Shown one piece after another: positions 1-5,733 of a stretch of DNA of 5,835 nucleotides. The notes beneath the pieces are model-generated. The model was not told the DNA's origin and searched no databases. It saw only the letters and a program-made list of their open reading frames with translations. How positions within the stretch are numbered: position 1 is the stretch's first letter; each line of letters starts with the position of its first letter. Source of the DNA: Bifidobacteriaceae bacterium. GTDB taxonomy: Bacteria > Actinomycetota > Actinomycetes > Actinomycetales > WQXJ01. The position numbers were made by a program, and so were the translations under genes. Location of the stretch: positions 1 to 5,835 of the forward strand of contig JAISCU010000054.1 of NCBI GenBank assembly GCA_031265345.1, in the 5' to 3' direction.

Positions 1-2
1 CG

Positions 3-812
3 GTGCAGCGCCTACGGGTGGACTTGGGCGACCACGCCGCCTTCCCGGTCGCGTATTCGCAGGGCGGCCCGCCCACGACCAGCGCCGAGATCGCTTTGTC
101 CTCGCTCAACGCCGACGAACTCGGCAAGGCGGTCGGCGACGAGCTCACCCTCGTCGTGGATGGCCAGGACAAACGCTTGACCGTGTGCGGGATCTATTCC
201 GACATCACCAACGCGGGCAAGACGGCCAAGGCCGCGTTCAAGGCGGCGGACGGGGACCTGATGCGGGTGGTCATCCCCGTAGAACTCCGCGACGAGGCGG
301 CCACCGCGCGAACGGCATCGTACTATCAGGAAGGATTCCCGTCCGCCCAGGTGGCGGTCACCGGCGAATACGTCCAACAGACTTTCGGCGCAACGCTCGG
401 TGCCATCCGGAAGGCCTCCGCCGCCGCCATCGCCGCCAGCGCTGTGCTTGTCATCCTGGTCACGCTGCTTTTCATGAAGCTCCTGGTGGCGAAAGACAGG
501 CGTTCCATCGCCATCTTGAAGTCGCTCGGCTTCACCAGCAAGGACATCCGCAAGCAGTTCATGACCCGGTCCCTGGCGGTCGCCGCCCTCGGGGTGGTCG
601 TGGGCGTGATCTTGGCGGACACCGTGGGTGAACTGGTCGGCGGCGCGCTGATCTCCTCGCTGGGCGCGACCACCTTCCGGTTCGTGGTCGATCCCCTCCA
701 CGCATACGTGGTCGCGCCGCTCCTCGTCTGGGCGTGCGTTTACGCCGCCACATTGCTCGGCACGCGGGATATCCGGGCCGTCAAAATCTCTGCACATATC
801 AAGGAGGCATAA
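3..812 (+). CDS. FtsX-family ABC transporter permease, C-terminal part (5' end outside window)
   Basis: Membrane permease subunit of a MacB/LolCDE/BceAB-class ABC transporter, which works in the cytoplasmic membrane with the ATPase encoded next to it. The visible 269 residues begin inside the extracytoplasmic domain. Residues ~28-80 fit the usual pattern of that domain: ALSSLNADELGKAVGDELTL, then VCGIYSDITNAGKTA. The FtsX fold follows: TM ~142-162, a basic cytoplasmic loop AKDRRSIAILKSLGFTSKDI (163-182, the coupling-helix region contacting the ATPase), TM ~190-210 and TM ~234-253, ending in a basic tail. The frame is open to the window edge, so the GTG at position 3 is probably not the start and the N-terminal TM lies upstream. 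The stop is 3 bases before the ATPase ATG, so the two form an operon. The family is certain. The substrate (lipoprotein, peptide antibiotic or other) cannot be told. Confidence 0.93.
   Translation: MQRLRVDLGDHAAFPVAYSQGGPPTTSAEIALSSLNADELGKAVGDELTLVVDGQDKRLTVCGIYSDITNAGKTAKAAFKAADGDLMRVVIPVELRDEAATARTASYYQEGFPSAQVAVTGEYVQQTFGATLGAIRKASAAAIAASAVLVILVTLLFMKLLVAKDRRSIAILKSLGFTSKDIRKQFMTRSLAVAALGVVVGVILADTVGELVGGALISSLGATTFRFVVDPLHAYVVAPLLVWACVYAATLLGTRDIRAVKISAHIKEA
801..807 (+). promoter_or_regulatory. Strong Shine-Dalgarno site for the ABC ATPase
   Basis: AAGGAGG lies within the last codons of the permease gene, 8 bases before the ATG at 816. It fixes the ATPase start and indicates that the permease and ATPase are translated from one message. 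Confidence 0.9.
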
Positions 813-815
813 GCC

Positions 816-1571
816 ATGGAGCCGATCATTTCGGGAAAGAACGTTGTGAAAACTTACGGCAAGGGCGGCGAGCAAGCGAAAGCGCTGGCCGGGGCGGACG
901 TGGAAATAGGCCGAGGCGAATTCGTCGGCGTGATGGGGCCATCCGGCTCCGGCAAATCCACATTGCTGTTCACGCTCTCCGGAATGGACACCATCACCTC
1001 CGGCTCGATCAGATTCGAGGACGCCGAATTGTCGGAACTGACCGAAAAGGAATTGGCCGACGTACGTCGAACCAAGATGGGCTTCGTCTTTCAACAGCCG
1101 ACCATGCTGAAGAACCTGAATCTGCTGGACAACATAATCCTCCCCGCGGCGCAAGGCCGGAAGGCTAGGGGCGGCCTCGTGGAAAAGGCGAAAGCGCTGA
1201 TGGTCGAGACAGGAATCGCCGGACTTGAGATGAGAGACACCGCGGAGGTTTCGGGCGGTCAACTCCAGCGCGCCGGAATCTGCCGCGCATTGATGAACGG
1301 ACCGCAAATCCTGTTCGCCGACGAGCCCACCGGCGCCCTCGACTCGAAATCGGCCGAGGAGATACTCAATCTGCTGGTGGACATCAACCGGAATGGCACG
1401 GCCATTCTGCTCGTGACCCATGACGCGAAAGTGGCGGCCAGAGCCGACCGGGTGCTCTTCACGAAGGATGGCGGCATCGTCTCCGAATTGCCGCTCGGCA
1501 AGTCGGACGGTGGCGACGGCACGGCAAGAGAAGAAGCGATTTTCGCACGGATGACGGCTCTCGGCATCTAG
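816..1571 (+). CDS. ABC transporter ATP-binding protein (MacB/LolD type)
   Basis: Cytoplasmic ATPase that powers the FtsX-type permease encoded just upstream. All motifs are intact over 251 residues: Walker A GPSGSGKST (41-49), Q-loop FVFQQPTML (90-98), signature VSGGQLQRA (145-153), Walker B ILFADEP with catalytic Glu170, D-loop ALDS (174-177) and H-loop LVTHD with His202. The family's usual length is about 220-255, so this is full length. The signature plus a DEPTGALDS Walker B is typical of the MacB/LolD/BceA group, whose members act by mechanotransmission rather than classical import. The ATG is fixed by an AAGGAGG site at 801-807. Codons such as AAA, GAA, TTG and ATA are more frequent by eye than in the genes at 3276-5476, which may reflect a different origin. 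No clear terminator follows. The substrate is unknown. Confidence 0.96.
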   Translation: MEPIISGKNVVKTYGKGGEQAKALAGADVEIGRGEFVGVMGPSGSGKSTLLFTLSGMDTITSGSIRFEDAELSELTEKELADVRRTKMGFVFQQPTMLKNLNLLDNIILPAAQGRKARGGLVEKAKALMVETGIAGLEMRDTAEVSGGQLQRAGICRALMNGPQILFADEPTGALDSKSAEEILNLLVDINRNGTAILLVTHDAKVAARADRVLFTKDGGIVSELPLGKSDGGDGTAREEAIFARMTALGI

Positions 1572-1650
1572 CGCTGGGCCTTGGGCGGACGCGGCGCCAG
1601 GTCGGAAGCGCGGCCCTGGAGGCGGTCCAGGAGGCGGACGAGGAAACGGG

Positions 1651-1848
1651 GATCTTCGCCGCGATGCGCGCCGCCTGCACTTGGACTGTTCCGCTGTGGA
1701 CGTGGACGCCGAGGTGGCGAGGCTGGTGGCCGCCGGGGCCGGGTTCGTCGCCGAACATGAGGCGGAGGGTTTCGCTTGGACGGTGTTGGCCGACCCGGAC
1801 GGGAACCAGTTCTGCGTCGTGCCCACCGAACCGGTGGACACGCCGTAG
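1651..1848 (+). pseudogene. C-terminal remnant of a VOC/glyoxalase-like protein
   Basis: The frame ending at TAG 1846-1848 reads RLHLDCSAVDVDAEVARLVA, then a Gly-Ala turn, and further on WTVLADPDGNQFCVVP. This is the characteristic last beta-alpha-beta-beta module of small actinobacterial VOC-superfamily proteins (glyoxalase/bleomycin-resistance fold): the HLD strand and the DPDGNxFCV strand are both present. The family is usually ~115-130 residues or more, and only about 65 recognisable residues remain. Upstream in the same frame the sequence turns into Gly/Pro/Arg-rich low-complexity translation until TGA at 1552. No ATG or GTG start with a ribosome site precedes the HLD strand; the first candidate is TTG 1681. 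The N-terminal half is therefore missing or shifted out of frame. It faces the truncated AraC-type regulator. A functional short protein is unlikely. Confidence 0.7.
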
Positions 1849-1877
1849 GGGCCGGGCGGAGTCAGCCAGGGCCAAGC

Positions 1878-1907
1878 TGGGGCCGCCGGGGACAGGCCGG
1901 GGCCCCA
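1878..1907. terminator. GC-rich hairpin between convergent gene remnants
   Basis: TGGGGCC (1878-1884) pairs perfectly with GGCCCCA (1901-1907), and GCC/GGC can pair inside the loop. It sits between the end of the VOC remnant (+) and the end of the AraC-type remnant (-), where a bidirectional terminator would be expected. There is no T-run on either side, so this would be the U-less hairpin type seen in actinobacteria. The local sequence is very G/C-rich, so chance pairing is possible. Confidence 0.35.
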
Positions 1908-1956
1908 ACCCATTGCCGGGCCGACTGAGCGTATGCGGCTAGGCGCGCGCTGGTCC

Positions 1957-2358
1957 TCAATCCAAGCGTTCGGCGTTGAACGCCTCCCGGTAGCGGGTGG
2001 GAGTGGTCCCGACCAGCGGGCGGAAGTGTTTGCGCAGCAGGTCGGCGGAGCCGAAACCGACCCGACTGGCCACTTGGCCCACATCCAGCACGGTGGATGC
2101 CAGGAACTCCTGGGCCGCCCGGACCCGTTCGCGGATCAGCCAGGCGGACGGGCTCAGGCCGACCTGTTGGGCGAATCGGCGTTGCAGGCTCCTGCTCGAC
2201 ATGTGGCCGCCCGCGGCCATGGCGGTCAGCGTCCAGGCGCGGCCCAAGTCCTGCCTGACGGTCAAGGCCTCGGCAAAGTCGCGGGGCGGGTGGCCGACTA
2301 ACTGATGTCGGGGGCGGTCGCTGAGGACATGGGGCCGGCCCGGAATGTGAATTGCGCC
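1957..2358 (-). pseudogene. N-terminally truncated AraC/GlxA-type transcriptional regulator
   Basis: Only the C-terminal DNA-binding half of an AraC/XylS-family activator remains. Counting from the TTG codon at 2265 (102 residues), the first helix-turn-helix is LTAMAAGGHMSSRSLQRRF (13-31). The linker helix is around WLIRERVRAAQEFL (42-55). The second helix-turn-helix is VGQVASRVGFGSADLLRKHF (62-81), followed by the family signature PLVGTTPTRYREAF. Upstream of the TTG the frame still reads HPPRDFAEAL, which resembles the inter-domain linker of GlxA-type regulators with an N-terminal DJ-1/PfpI-like domain. It stays open only to a TGA at 2359-2361, and no ATG or GTG occurs in it. Family members of this layout are ~310-330 residues, so the sensor domain is absent. 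A free-standing MarA/SoxS-like protein from the TTG is the alternative, but the start is weak and the neighbour is also a remnant. Confidence 0.75.
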
Positions 2359-2366
2359 TCAAACGC

Positions 2367-2396
2367 GTTCGTGGTCGCGGCCGGCCGACCACGAAC
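2367..2396. terminator. Perfect 11-bp inverted repeat, terminator-like
   Basis: GTTCGTGGTCG (2367-2377) and CGACCACGAAC (2386-2396) are exact reverse complements around an 8-base loop. It lies downstream of the minus-strand YdeI-family gene and right beside the broken upstream end of the AraC-type remnant. A terminator for transcription on - is the simplest reading, although only a short T-run (GTTTG) follows in that direction. A dyad operator or a recombination scar is also possible. Confidence 0.5.
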
Positions 2397-2412
2397 CCCG
2401 AACAGGCGCATT

Positions 2413-2541
2413 TCAGCCCGGGATCGCACCCGCGTCGGCTGCGGCCGCCGCCGCCAACGCGAGCACGTCAACCGCCCGCCCCCTACGACTCCGCCGAGGC
2501 CCCGGCCCGACGATCAAGCGGGAGACTTCCCCCAGCGTCAC
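2413..2541 (-). CDS. Possible 42-residue ORF overlapping the end of the YdeI-family gene
   Basis: A GTG start overlaps the stop of the upstream gene (bases GTGA, 2538-2541), an arrangement that often couples translation. The predicted peptide begins VTLGEVSRLIVG, has a Pro/Arg-rich middle, and ends in an Ala-rich helix-like stretch (DVLALAAAAAADAGAIPG). It ends at TGA 2413-2415, just before the inverted repeat at 2367-2396. I recognise no family. In DNA this G/C-rich, 43 open codons are expected by chance, so it may simply be spacer between the gene and its terminator. Confidence 0.22.
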   Translation of the reverse strand: MTLGEVSRLIVGPGPRRSRRGRAVDVLALAAAAAADAGAIPG

Positions 2542-3101
2542 ATGGGCTTCAGATTGCGATCCAACCTGTCGATGATCCTGGCGAAGTCTCTTTGCCGCGC
2601 TTCTTCGCTCTTGAAGGACAAGTGCCTGCCCACATAGGCTCGGCGCACCGATGGCGACATGCCGGCGAAGTTCTCGCGCGCCGGAGAGACGCCCTCCAGC
2701 CTTTCCGCGAACGCCTCGACTTGCTCATCGGTGATGGCGGGACGCCCAGGCGCGTCCCACAGGCCGTTCTTGACGGCGACCGCCACGGCCCGTTCGCCCA
2801 GAGGAGCCATCATCTGCCGGTCGCGCAACGTCTGCACGATCCGCTTGTTCTTCGCGGACCAGACGCTCTTGCCCCGACGGCGGGCGAAACACTTGAGATA
2901 CCTCGTGTCGTCGACGCTTCGCATCTGCCCGTCGATCCATCCGAAGCACAAGGCCTCCTCCAAAGCCTCATTGGCTGTCAGAGTGACCACGCTGCGCCTC
3001 TTGCCGAAGACGAGCCACACTCCGTCGCTGGTCTCCGCGTTCTCCGCCAGCCACGCGCGAAAAGCCTCGCGGGTCTCGAAGAGCAACTCCGTGTCCCTCA
3101 T
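2538..3101 (-). CDS. YdeI/OmdA-family protein (OmpD-associated type)
   Basis: A 187-residue member of the YdeI/OmdA family, a soluble protein group linked in some bacteria to envelope stress and antimicrobial-peptide or bacteriocin resistance; the biochemical activity is not established. Diagnostic stretches are present in order: VWLVFGKR (28-35), then EALEEALCFGWIDGQMRSVD (45-64), then the FARRRGKSVWSAKNKRIVQTL region (72-92). The C-terminal helix pair RRAYVGRHLSFKSEEARQRD (152-171) is the degenerate equivalent of the usual region ending in ETRxRRI. Length is normal for the family. The ATG at 3101 is preferred because GGAAAGGAA lies about 12 bases upstream and homology begins there, although the frame stays open to 3359. 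That longer form would run into the neighbouring + gene. It is divergent from the cyclase-like gene, with 174 bases between them. Confidence 0.9.
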   Translation of the reverse strand: MRDTELLFETREAFRAWLAENAETSDGVWLVFGKRRSVVTLTANEALEEALCFGWIDGQMRSVDDTRYLKCFARRRGKSVWSAKNKRIVQTLRDRQMMAPLGERAVAVAVKNGLWDAPGRPAITDEQVEAFAERLEGVSPARENFAGMSPSVRRAYVGRHLSFKSEEARQRDFARIIDRLDRNLKPM

Positions 3102-3275
3102 CAGGGTGTGGTTCCTTTCCCATCTGGCGGCGATCTGGCCATGCCCCACGCGGACTGGGCGAACCTGAATTCTATCCGGCGGTGACCAGCCAAGATAGGA
3201 AGACACCGCGCCACAGTCCACGAACATCGCGCCATCTGCGACGCTTCGGAAGGGCCGGGTGGGAGGATACCTGTT
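3102..3275. promoter_or_regulatory. Divergent intergenic region with a possible -10 for the - gene
   Basis: These 174 bases separate two divergent genes and should hold both promoters. On - a TAGAAT hexamer (+ coordinates 3169-3174) fits an actinobacterial -10 and would give a ~60-base leader for the YdeI-family gene, but no good -35 stands 16-18 bases upstream. I could not pick out a convincing promoter for the + operon. Confidence 0.3.
3261..3267 (+). promoter_or_regulatory. Shine-Dalgarno site for the cyclase-like gene
   Basis: GGGAGGA lies 8 bases before the GTG at 3276. It decides that GTG start. Confidence 0.8.
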
Positions 3276-4136
3276 GTGACCCCCGACCACCCGGATATCT
3301 CGGTGACTGTGGGCGGCCGCTACCAAGCCGACGTGGACGGCATCGTCTCCCACCGTCATGACCTCGGTGACGACTGCTGGACCACACCCGACCGGCGGCT
3401 CGCCAAAGGCGCGCCGTTCAGCGCGGTCGAATCAGTCGGCTACCTGCTGGAACTGGGCGTGGACCCGGCCGAGCCGCTCGTGGCCCGGACCATCGGACTG
3501 ATCCTGGACAGCTGGCGCCCGGACGGCCACTTCCACCTGTACCCGGGCGGCTCCGGCCTGCCCTGCCAAACCACCAAGGCGCTGGGAACGCTGTGCCATG
3601 CGGGCTTGACCGAACACAGCCGCGTGCGGTCCGCGCTGGACCATCTATTGGAGTCGCAGTGGCTCGACTCGGGCTGGCGTTGCACCAGCTTCCCCTACGG
3701 CCACGGCCCCGAGACGGAGCACTCCAACCCGCACCCCACGCTGATGGCGCTGGACGCCTTCCGCCACACCAGCTGCCTGAACCACGAGCCGAAACTGGAC
3801 CGGGCTGTCGGGTTCCTGCTCGACCACTGGGAGACCCGGGTGCCGACGGGGCCTTGCCACTACGGCATCGGCACCCTGTTCATGCAAGCCGAATACCCGT
3901 TCCGCACCTACAACCTGTTCCACTGGGTGCACGTCCTGTCCTTCTACGAGCGGGCCAAAGCCGACCCGCGCTTCCACGAGGCGTTCGACGCCCTGACCGC
4001 GAAGCTCGCAGACGGCCAGATGGTCGTGGAACGGGTCGTCCCCAAACTGGCGAAGCTCAACTTCTGCGCCAAAGGCAAGCCGAGCGACCTGGCCACCCGT
4101 CGCTACCGCGAGATCGTCGCGAACCTCGGGGGCTGA
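3276..4136 (+). CDS. Prenyltransferase/squalene-cyclase repeat-type protein
   Basis: A 286-residue soluble protein built of alpha-alpha hairpin repeats like those of squalene/oxidosqualene cyclases and protein prenyltransferase beta subunits. Repeat-like units include LILDSWRPDGHFHLYPGG (75-92), TTKALGTLCHAGL (99-111), ALDHLLESQWLDSGW (120-134, QW-like), TLMALDAFRHTSCLNH (155-170) and AVGFLLDHWETR (177-188). The central block from SFPYGHGPETEHSNPHPTL to the CHYGIGTLFMQAEYPFRTYN stretch (138-213) is rich in Cys, His, Tyr and Glu and looks like an active or metal-binding site. No DXDD acid motif of squalene-hopene cyclases is present, so triterpene cyclase activity is not supported. It is about half the length of a two-domain cyclase, consistent with one toroid. 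The start is GTG with GGGAGGA upstream. It is followed 5 bases later by a transporter gene. The reaction and substrate are unknown. Confidence 0.82.
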   Translation: MTPDHPDISVTVGGRYQADVDGIVSHRHDLGDDCWTTPDRRLAKGAPFSAVESVGYLLELGVDPAEPLVARTIGLILDSWRPDGHFHLYPGGSGLPCQTTKALGTLCHAGLTEHSRVRSALDHLLESQWLDSGWRCTSFPYGHGPETEHSNPHPTLMALDAFRHTSCLNHEPKLDRAVGFLLDHWETRVPTGPCHYGIGTLFMQAEYPFRTYNLFHWVHVLSFYERAKADPRFHEAFDALTAKLADGQMVVERVVPKLAKLNFCAKGKPSDLATRRYREIVANLGG

Positions 4137-4141
4137 GAGCG

Positions 4142-5476
4142 ATGGCCGCCCGCAACTCCCTGGTCCAGGCGCTCAAGGGTCTGCGCGGCAATCAGCGGGC
4201 GTGCGTGCTGACCGAGCCGCTGTGGGGCCTGTCGATGAACCTGTGCCTGCCCTACGCCTCGGTCTACATGCTCGCGCTGGGGCTCCACGACATGCAGATC
4301 GGTCTGCTGGCCTCCATCGGCATGGTCTCCCAAACCGTCTGGGGACTGTTGAGCGGGATCATCACCGACAAGCTGGGCCGGCGCCTCACCCTGGCCGTCT
4401 TCGACGCCGCCGCTTGGTCCGTGCCGTGCCTGATCTGGGCTTCCGCCTCCCTCGTGGCGCCCGAGTGGGCGTTCTGGGCGTTCGCCGGGGCATCCTTGGT
4501 CAACGGCACCTGGCAGGTCTCGCAGAACGCCTGGGACTGCCTCCTGGTCGAGGGAGTGAGCCCCAAACGCATCCCCGCCATGTACTCCTTGGTCATGGTG
4601 GCCGGGAACCTCTCCGCGCTGGCGGCCCCTGTGGCGGCGGTGATGGTGGCCCAGTTCTCGCTGGTGCCCGCCGTGCGGATTCTCTACCTCAACGCCTTCG
4701 TGGTCATGACCGCCAAAGCCGTTCTCCTGTACGCCATCACTCGCGAGACCGAGATGGGGCTGCTCCACCGGACTCAGACTCGCGGACGGCCCTGGCGGGG
4801 CGAATTGGCGGGCTACCGGGAGGTCCTGGCGTTGATGCGCCGGTCGCGGGGCACCAAGTTCGCGGTCCTGGTGACCTTCTTGGTGGGCGCGGTCGGGACC
4901 GTGGCAGGCACGTTCTGGCAGGTCATAGTCTCTCAGAAGCTCCTGGTCCCGGACCCCTGGCTGCCATTGTTCCCGATGGTCCGGTCGCTGCTGGCCATCG
5001 CCTTCTACTTCACCGTCATCCCGCGACTCACTAAGGCGGCCAGCTTCAAGACACCGCTGCTGGCCGGTTTCGCGGTCTACGCGGCGGGGCAGTTGCTCGT
5101 GGCTGTGATTCCCGCTGGCGTGGTCGCTGGCGCCGGTGCTGGCGCGGGCGCGGTTGCTGGCGCTGGTGGCGGCCCGAGCGGCTTCACGCTGGGGGCGTTG
5201 GCCGTCTGCCTGATCTGTGACGGGTTCGGTCTGGCCATCTTGGCGATGCTGGCCGAATCCCTGGTCGCCATCCACGCTGACAATCGGGAGCGTTCGCGGG
5301 TGATGGCCGTCCAGCGCACAGTCGTCATGCTCGCCACCGCCCCGTTTGGTTGGATCGGCGGCGTGCTCTCGAGCATCGACCGCTCCTGGCCTTTCTTCTT
5401 TACCGCTGCGCTGTTGATTCTTGGGCTGTTCGCTACTCTCGCGTACCACCGCAGCCAGGAGCCGGCCCGGCCGTGA
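4142..5476 (+). CDS. Major facilitator superfamily transporter
   Basis: A 444-residue inner-membrane secondary transporter, the usual MFS length for 12 TM helices. Hydrophobic segments are seen near residues 24-46, 53-74, 83-104, 110-122, 148-170, 178-199, 240-262, 273-293, 305-325, 348-375, 389-411 and 416-435. Motif A, the TM2-TM3 loop SGIITDKLGRR (71-81), carries the Asp and the basic cluster of the family. A charged central loop (~200-239) separates the halves, and NRERSRVMAVQ (381-391) is typical before TM11. Residues 325-346 form an Ala-Gly-rich stretch between TM9 and TM10. The ATG follows the cyclase-like stop by 5 bases and has only a weak G-rich site upstream, suggesting translational coupling. 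The frame is open far upstream, but those codons overlap the preceding gene. Export or uptake of the neighbour's substrate or product is an inference; the substrate is unknown. Confidence 0.92.
   Translation: MAARNSLVQALKGLRGNQRACVLTEPLWGLSMNLCLPYASVYMLALGLHDMQIGLLASIGMVSQTVWGLLSGIITDKLGRRLTLAVFDAAAWSVPCLIWASASLVAPEWAFWAFAGASLVNGTWQVSQNAWDCLLVEGVSPKRIPAMYSLVMVAGNLSALAAPVAAVMVAQFSLVPAVRILYLNAFVVMTAKAVLLYAITRETEMGLLHRTQTRGRPWRGELAGYREVLALMRRSRGTKFAVLVTFLVGAVGTVAGTFWQVIVSQKLLVPDPWLPLFPMVRSLLAIAFYFTVIPRLTKAASFKTPLLAGFAVYAAGQLLVAVIPAGVVAGAGAGAGAVAGAGGGPSGFTLGALAVCLICDGFGLAILAMLAESLVAIHADNRERSRVMAVQRTVVMLATAPFGWIGGVLSSIDRSWPFFFTAALLILGLFATLAYHRSQEPARP
5114..5173 (+). repeat. Degenerate Ala-Gly hexamer repeat inside the MFS gene
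   Basis: GCTGGC occurs at 5114, 5126, 5138 and 5156, all in the same reading frame. Variants such as GCCGGT, GCGGGC and GCTGGT fill most of the gaps, so the array keeps a 6/12-base step. It encodes the Ala-Gly-Val stretch at residues ~325-346, probably a flexible loop between TM9 and TM10. Changes by whole hexamers would keep the frame. Confidence 0.75.
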
Positions 5477-5733
5477 AGTTGTCGCTCCAGGCGGGTGGCG
5501 GTGTTCCCCGGCGGTGCTCTGCGGCAGTGTTCCTCCAGGCCAGGCCCGGCTTTCCGGCCCAGGCACTCATGGGCGGTGGACCGGCATGATGCCGAGCGCT
5601 TCTCGAGGTAGATCAACGATGCCGCTCGCGAACCGCATCGTGTCGATACGGGCGGCTCAGACCCCGGACTTGAGGACCTCACGGGGCACGAACGGAGTCA
5701 ACAATTCCGCATAAGAAGTGTATGCTCATTTGT
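5477..5733. other. Intergenic stretch without a convincing gene
   Basis: 257 bases between the transporter and the ribbon-helix-helix gene. A near-perfect palindrome CGGCAT-g-ATGCCG lies at 5582-5594. On - two short coding-like pieces occur in one frame split by a TGA: one reads ELLTPFVPREVLKSGV, the next MRFASGIVDLPREALGIMP. I recognise neither, and they may be gene remains or chance. No strong terminator was found for the transporter operon. Confidence 0.5.
5698..5726 (+). promoter_or_regulatory. Putative leaderless promoter of the RHH gene
   Basis: TCAACA (5698-5703; 4 of 6 to TTGACA), a 17-base spacer, then TATGCT (5721-5726; fits TAnnnT) directly preceded by TG. Transcription would begin about 7 bases further on, at or next to the ATG at 5734, giving an mRNA with no leader. 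No Shine-Dalgarno site stands at a workable distance from that ATG, which agrees. Leaderless messages are common in actinobacteria. Confidence 0.5.

Noticed and set aside
12..2084. 690-codon open frame on the minus strand opposite the ABC operon and VOC remnant
   Set aside because: It is antisense to two genes with intact family motifs, its translation is low-complexity (Arg/Gly/His/Pro-rich) with no recognisable domain, and long antisense frames are normal in high-GC DNA.
3102..3359. N-terminal extension of the YdeI-family frame to 3359
   Set aside because: Family similarity starts at the ATG at 3101, which has a purine-rich site upstream, and the extension would overlap the divergent gene's start.
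3276..4136. Squalene-hopene cyclase assignment for the toroid protein
   Set aside because: The protein has half the length of such cyclases and lacks the DXDD motif; only the repeat fold is supported.
3593..4141. N-terminal extension of the MFS frame back to 3593
   Set aside because: It overlaps the cyclase-like gene in another frame and reads as Arg/Pro-rich non-protein sequence; hydrophobic MFS sequence starts only after the ATG at 4142.
5540..5560. CCGGctttCCGG hairpin as terminator of the MFS operon
   Set aside because: The stem is only 4 bp and no T-run follows; such pairing is expected by chance in this G/C-rich stretch.
4103..5566. 487-codon open frame on the minus strand opposite the MFS gene
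   Set aside because: It is the antisense shadow of a clear MFS transporter; the translation is Gln/Gly/Arg/His-rich without domains.
5582..5626. GATGCCG direct repeat and CGGCAT/ATGCCG palindrome as an attachment site or IS end
   Set aside because: The units are only 6-7 bases, no transposase or integrase is near, and no target duplication is visible.
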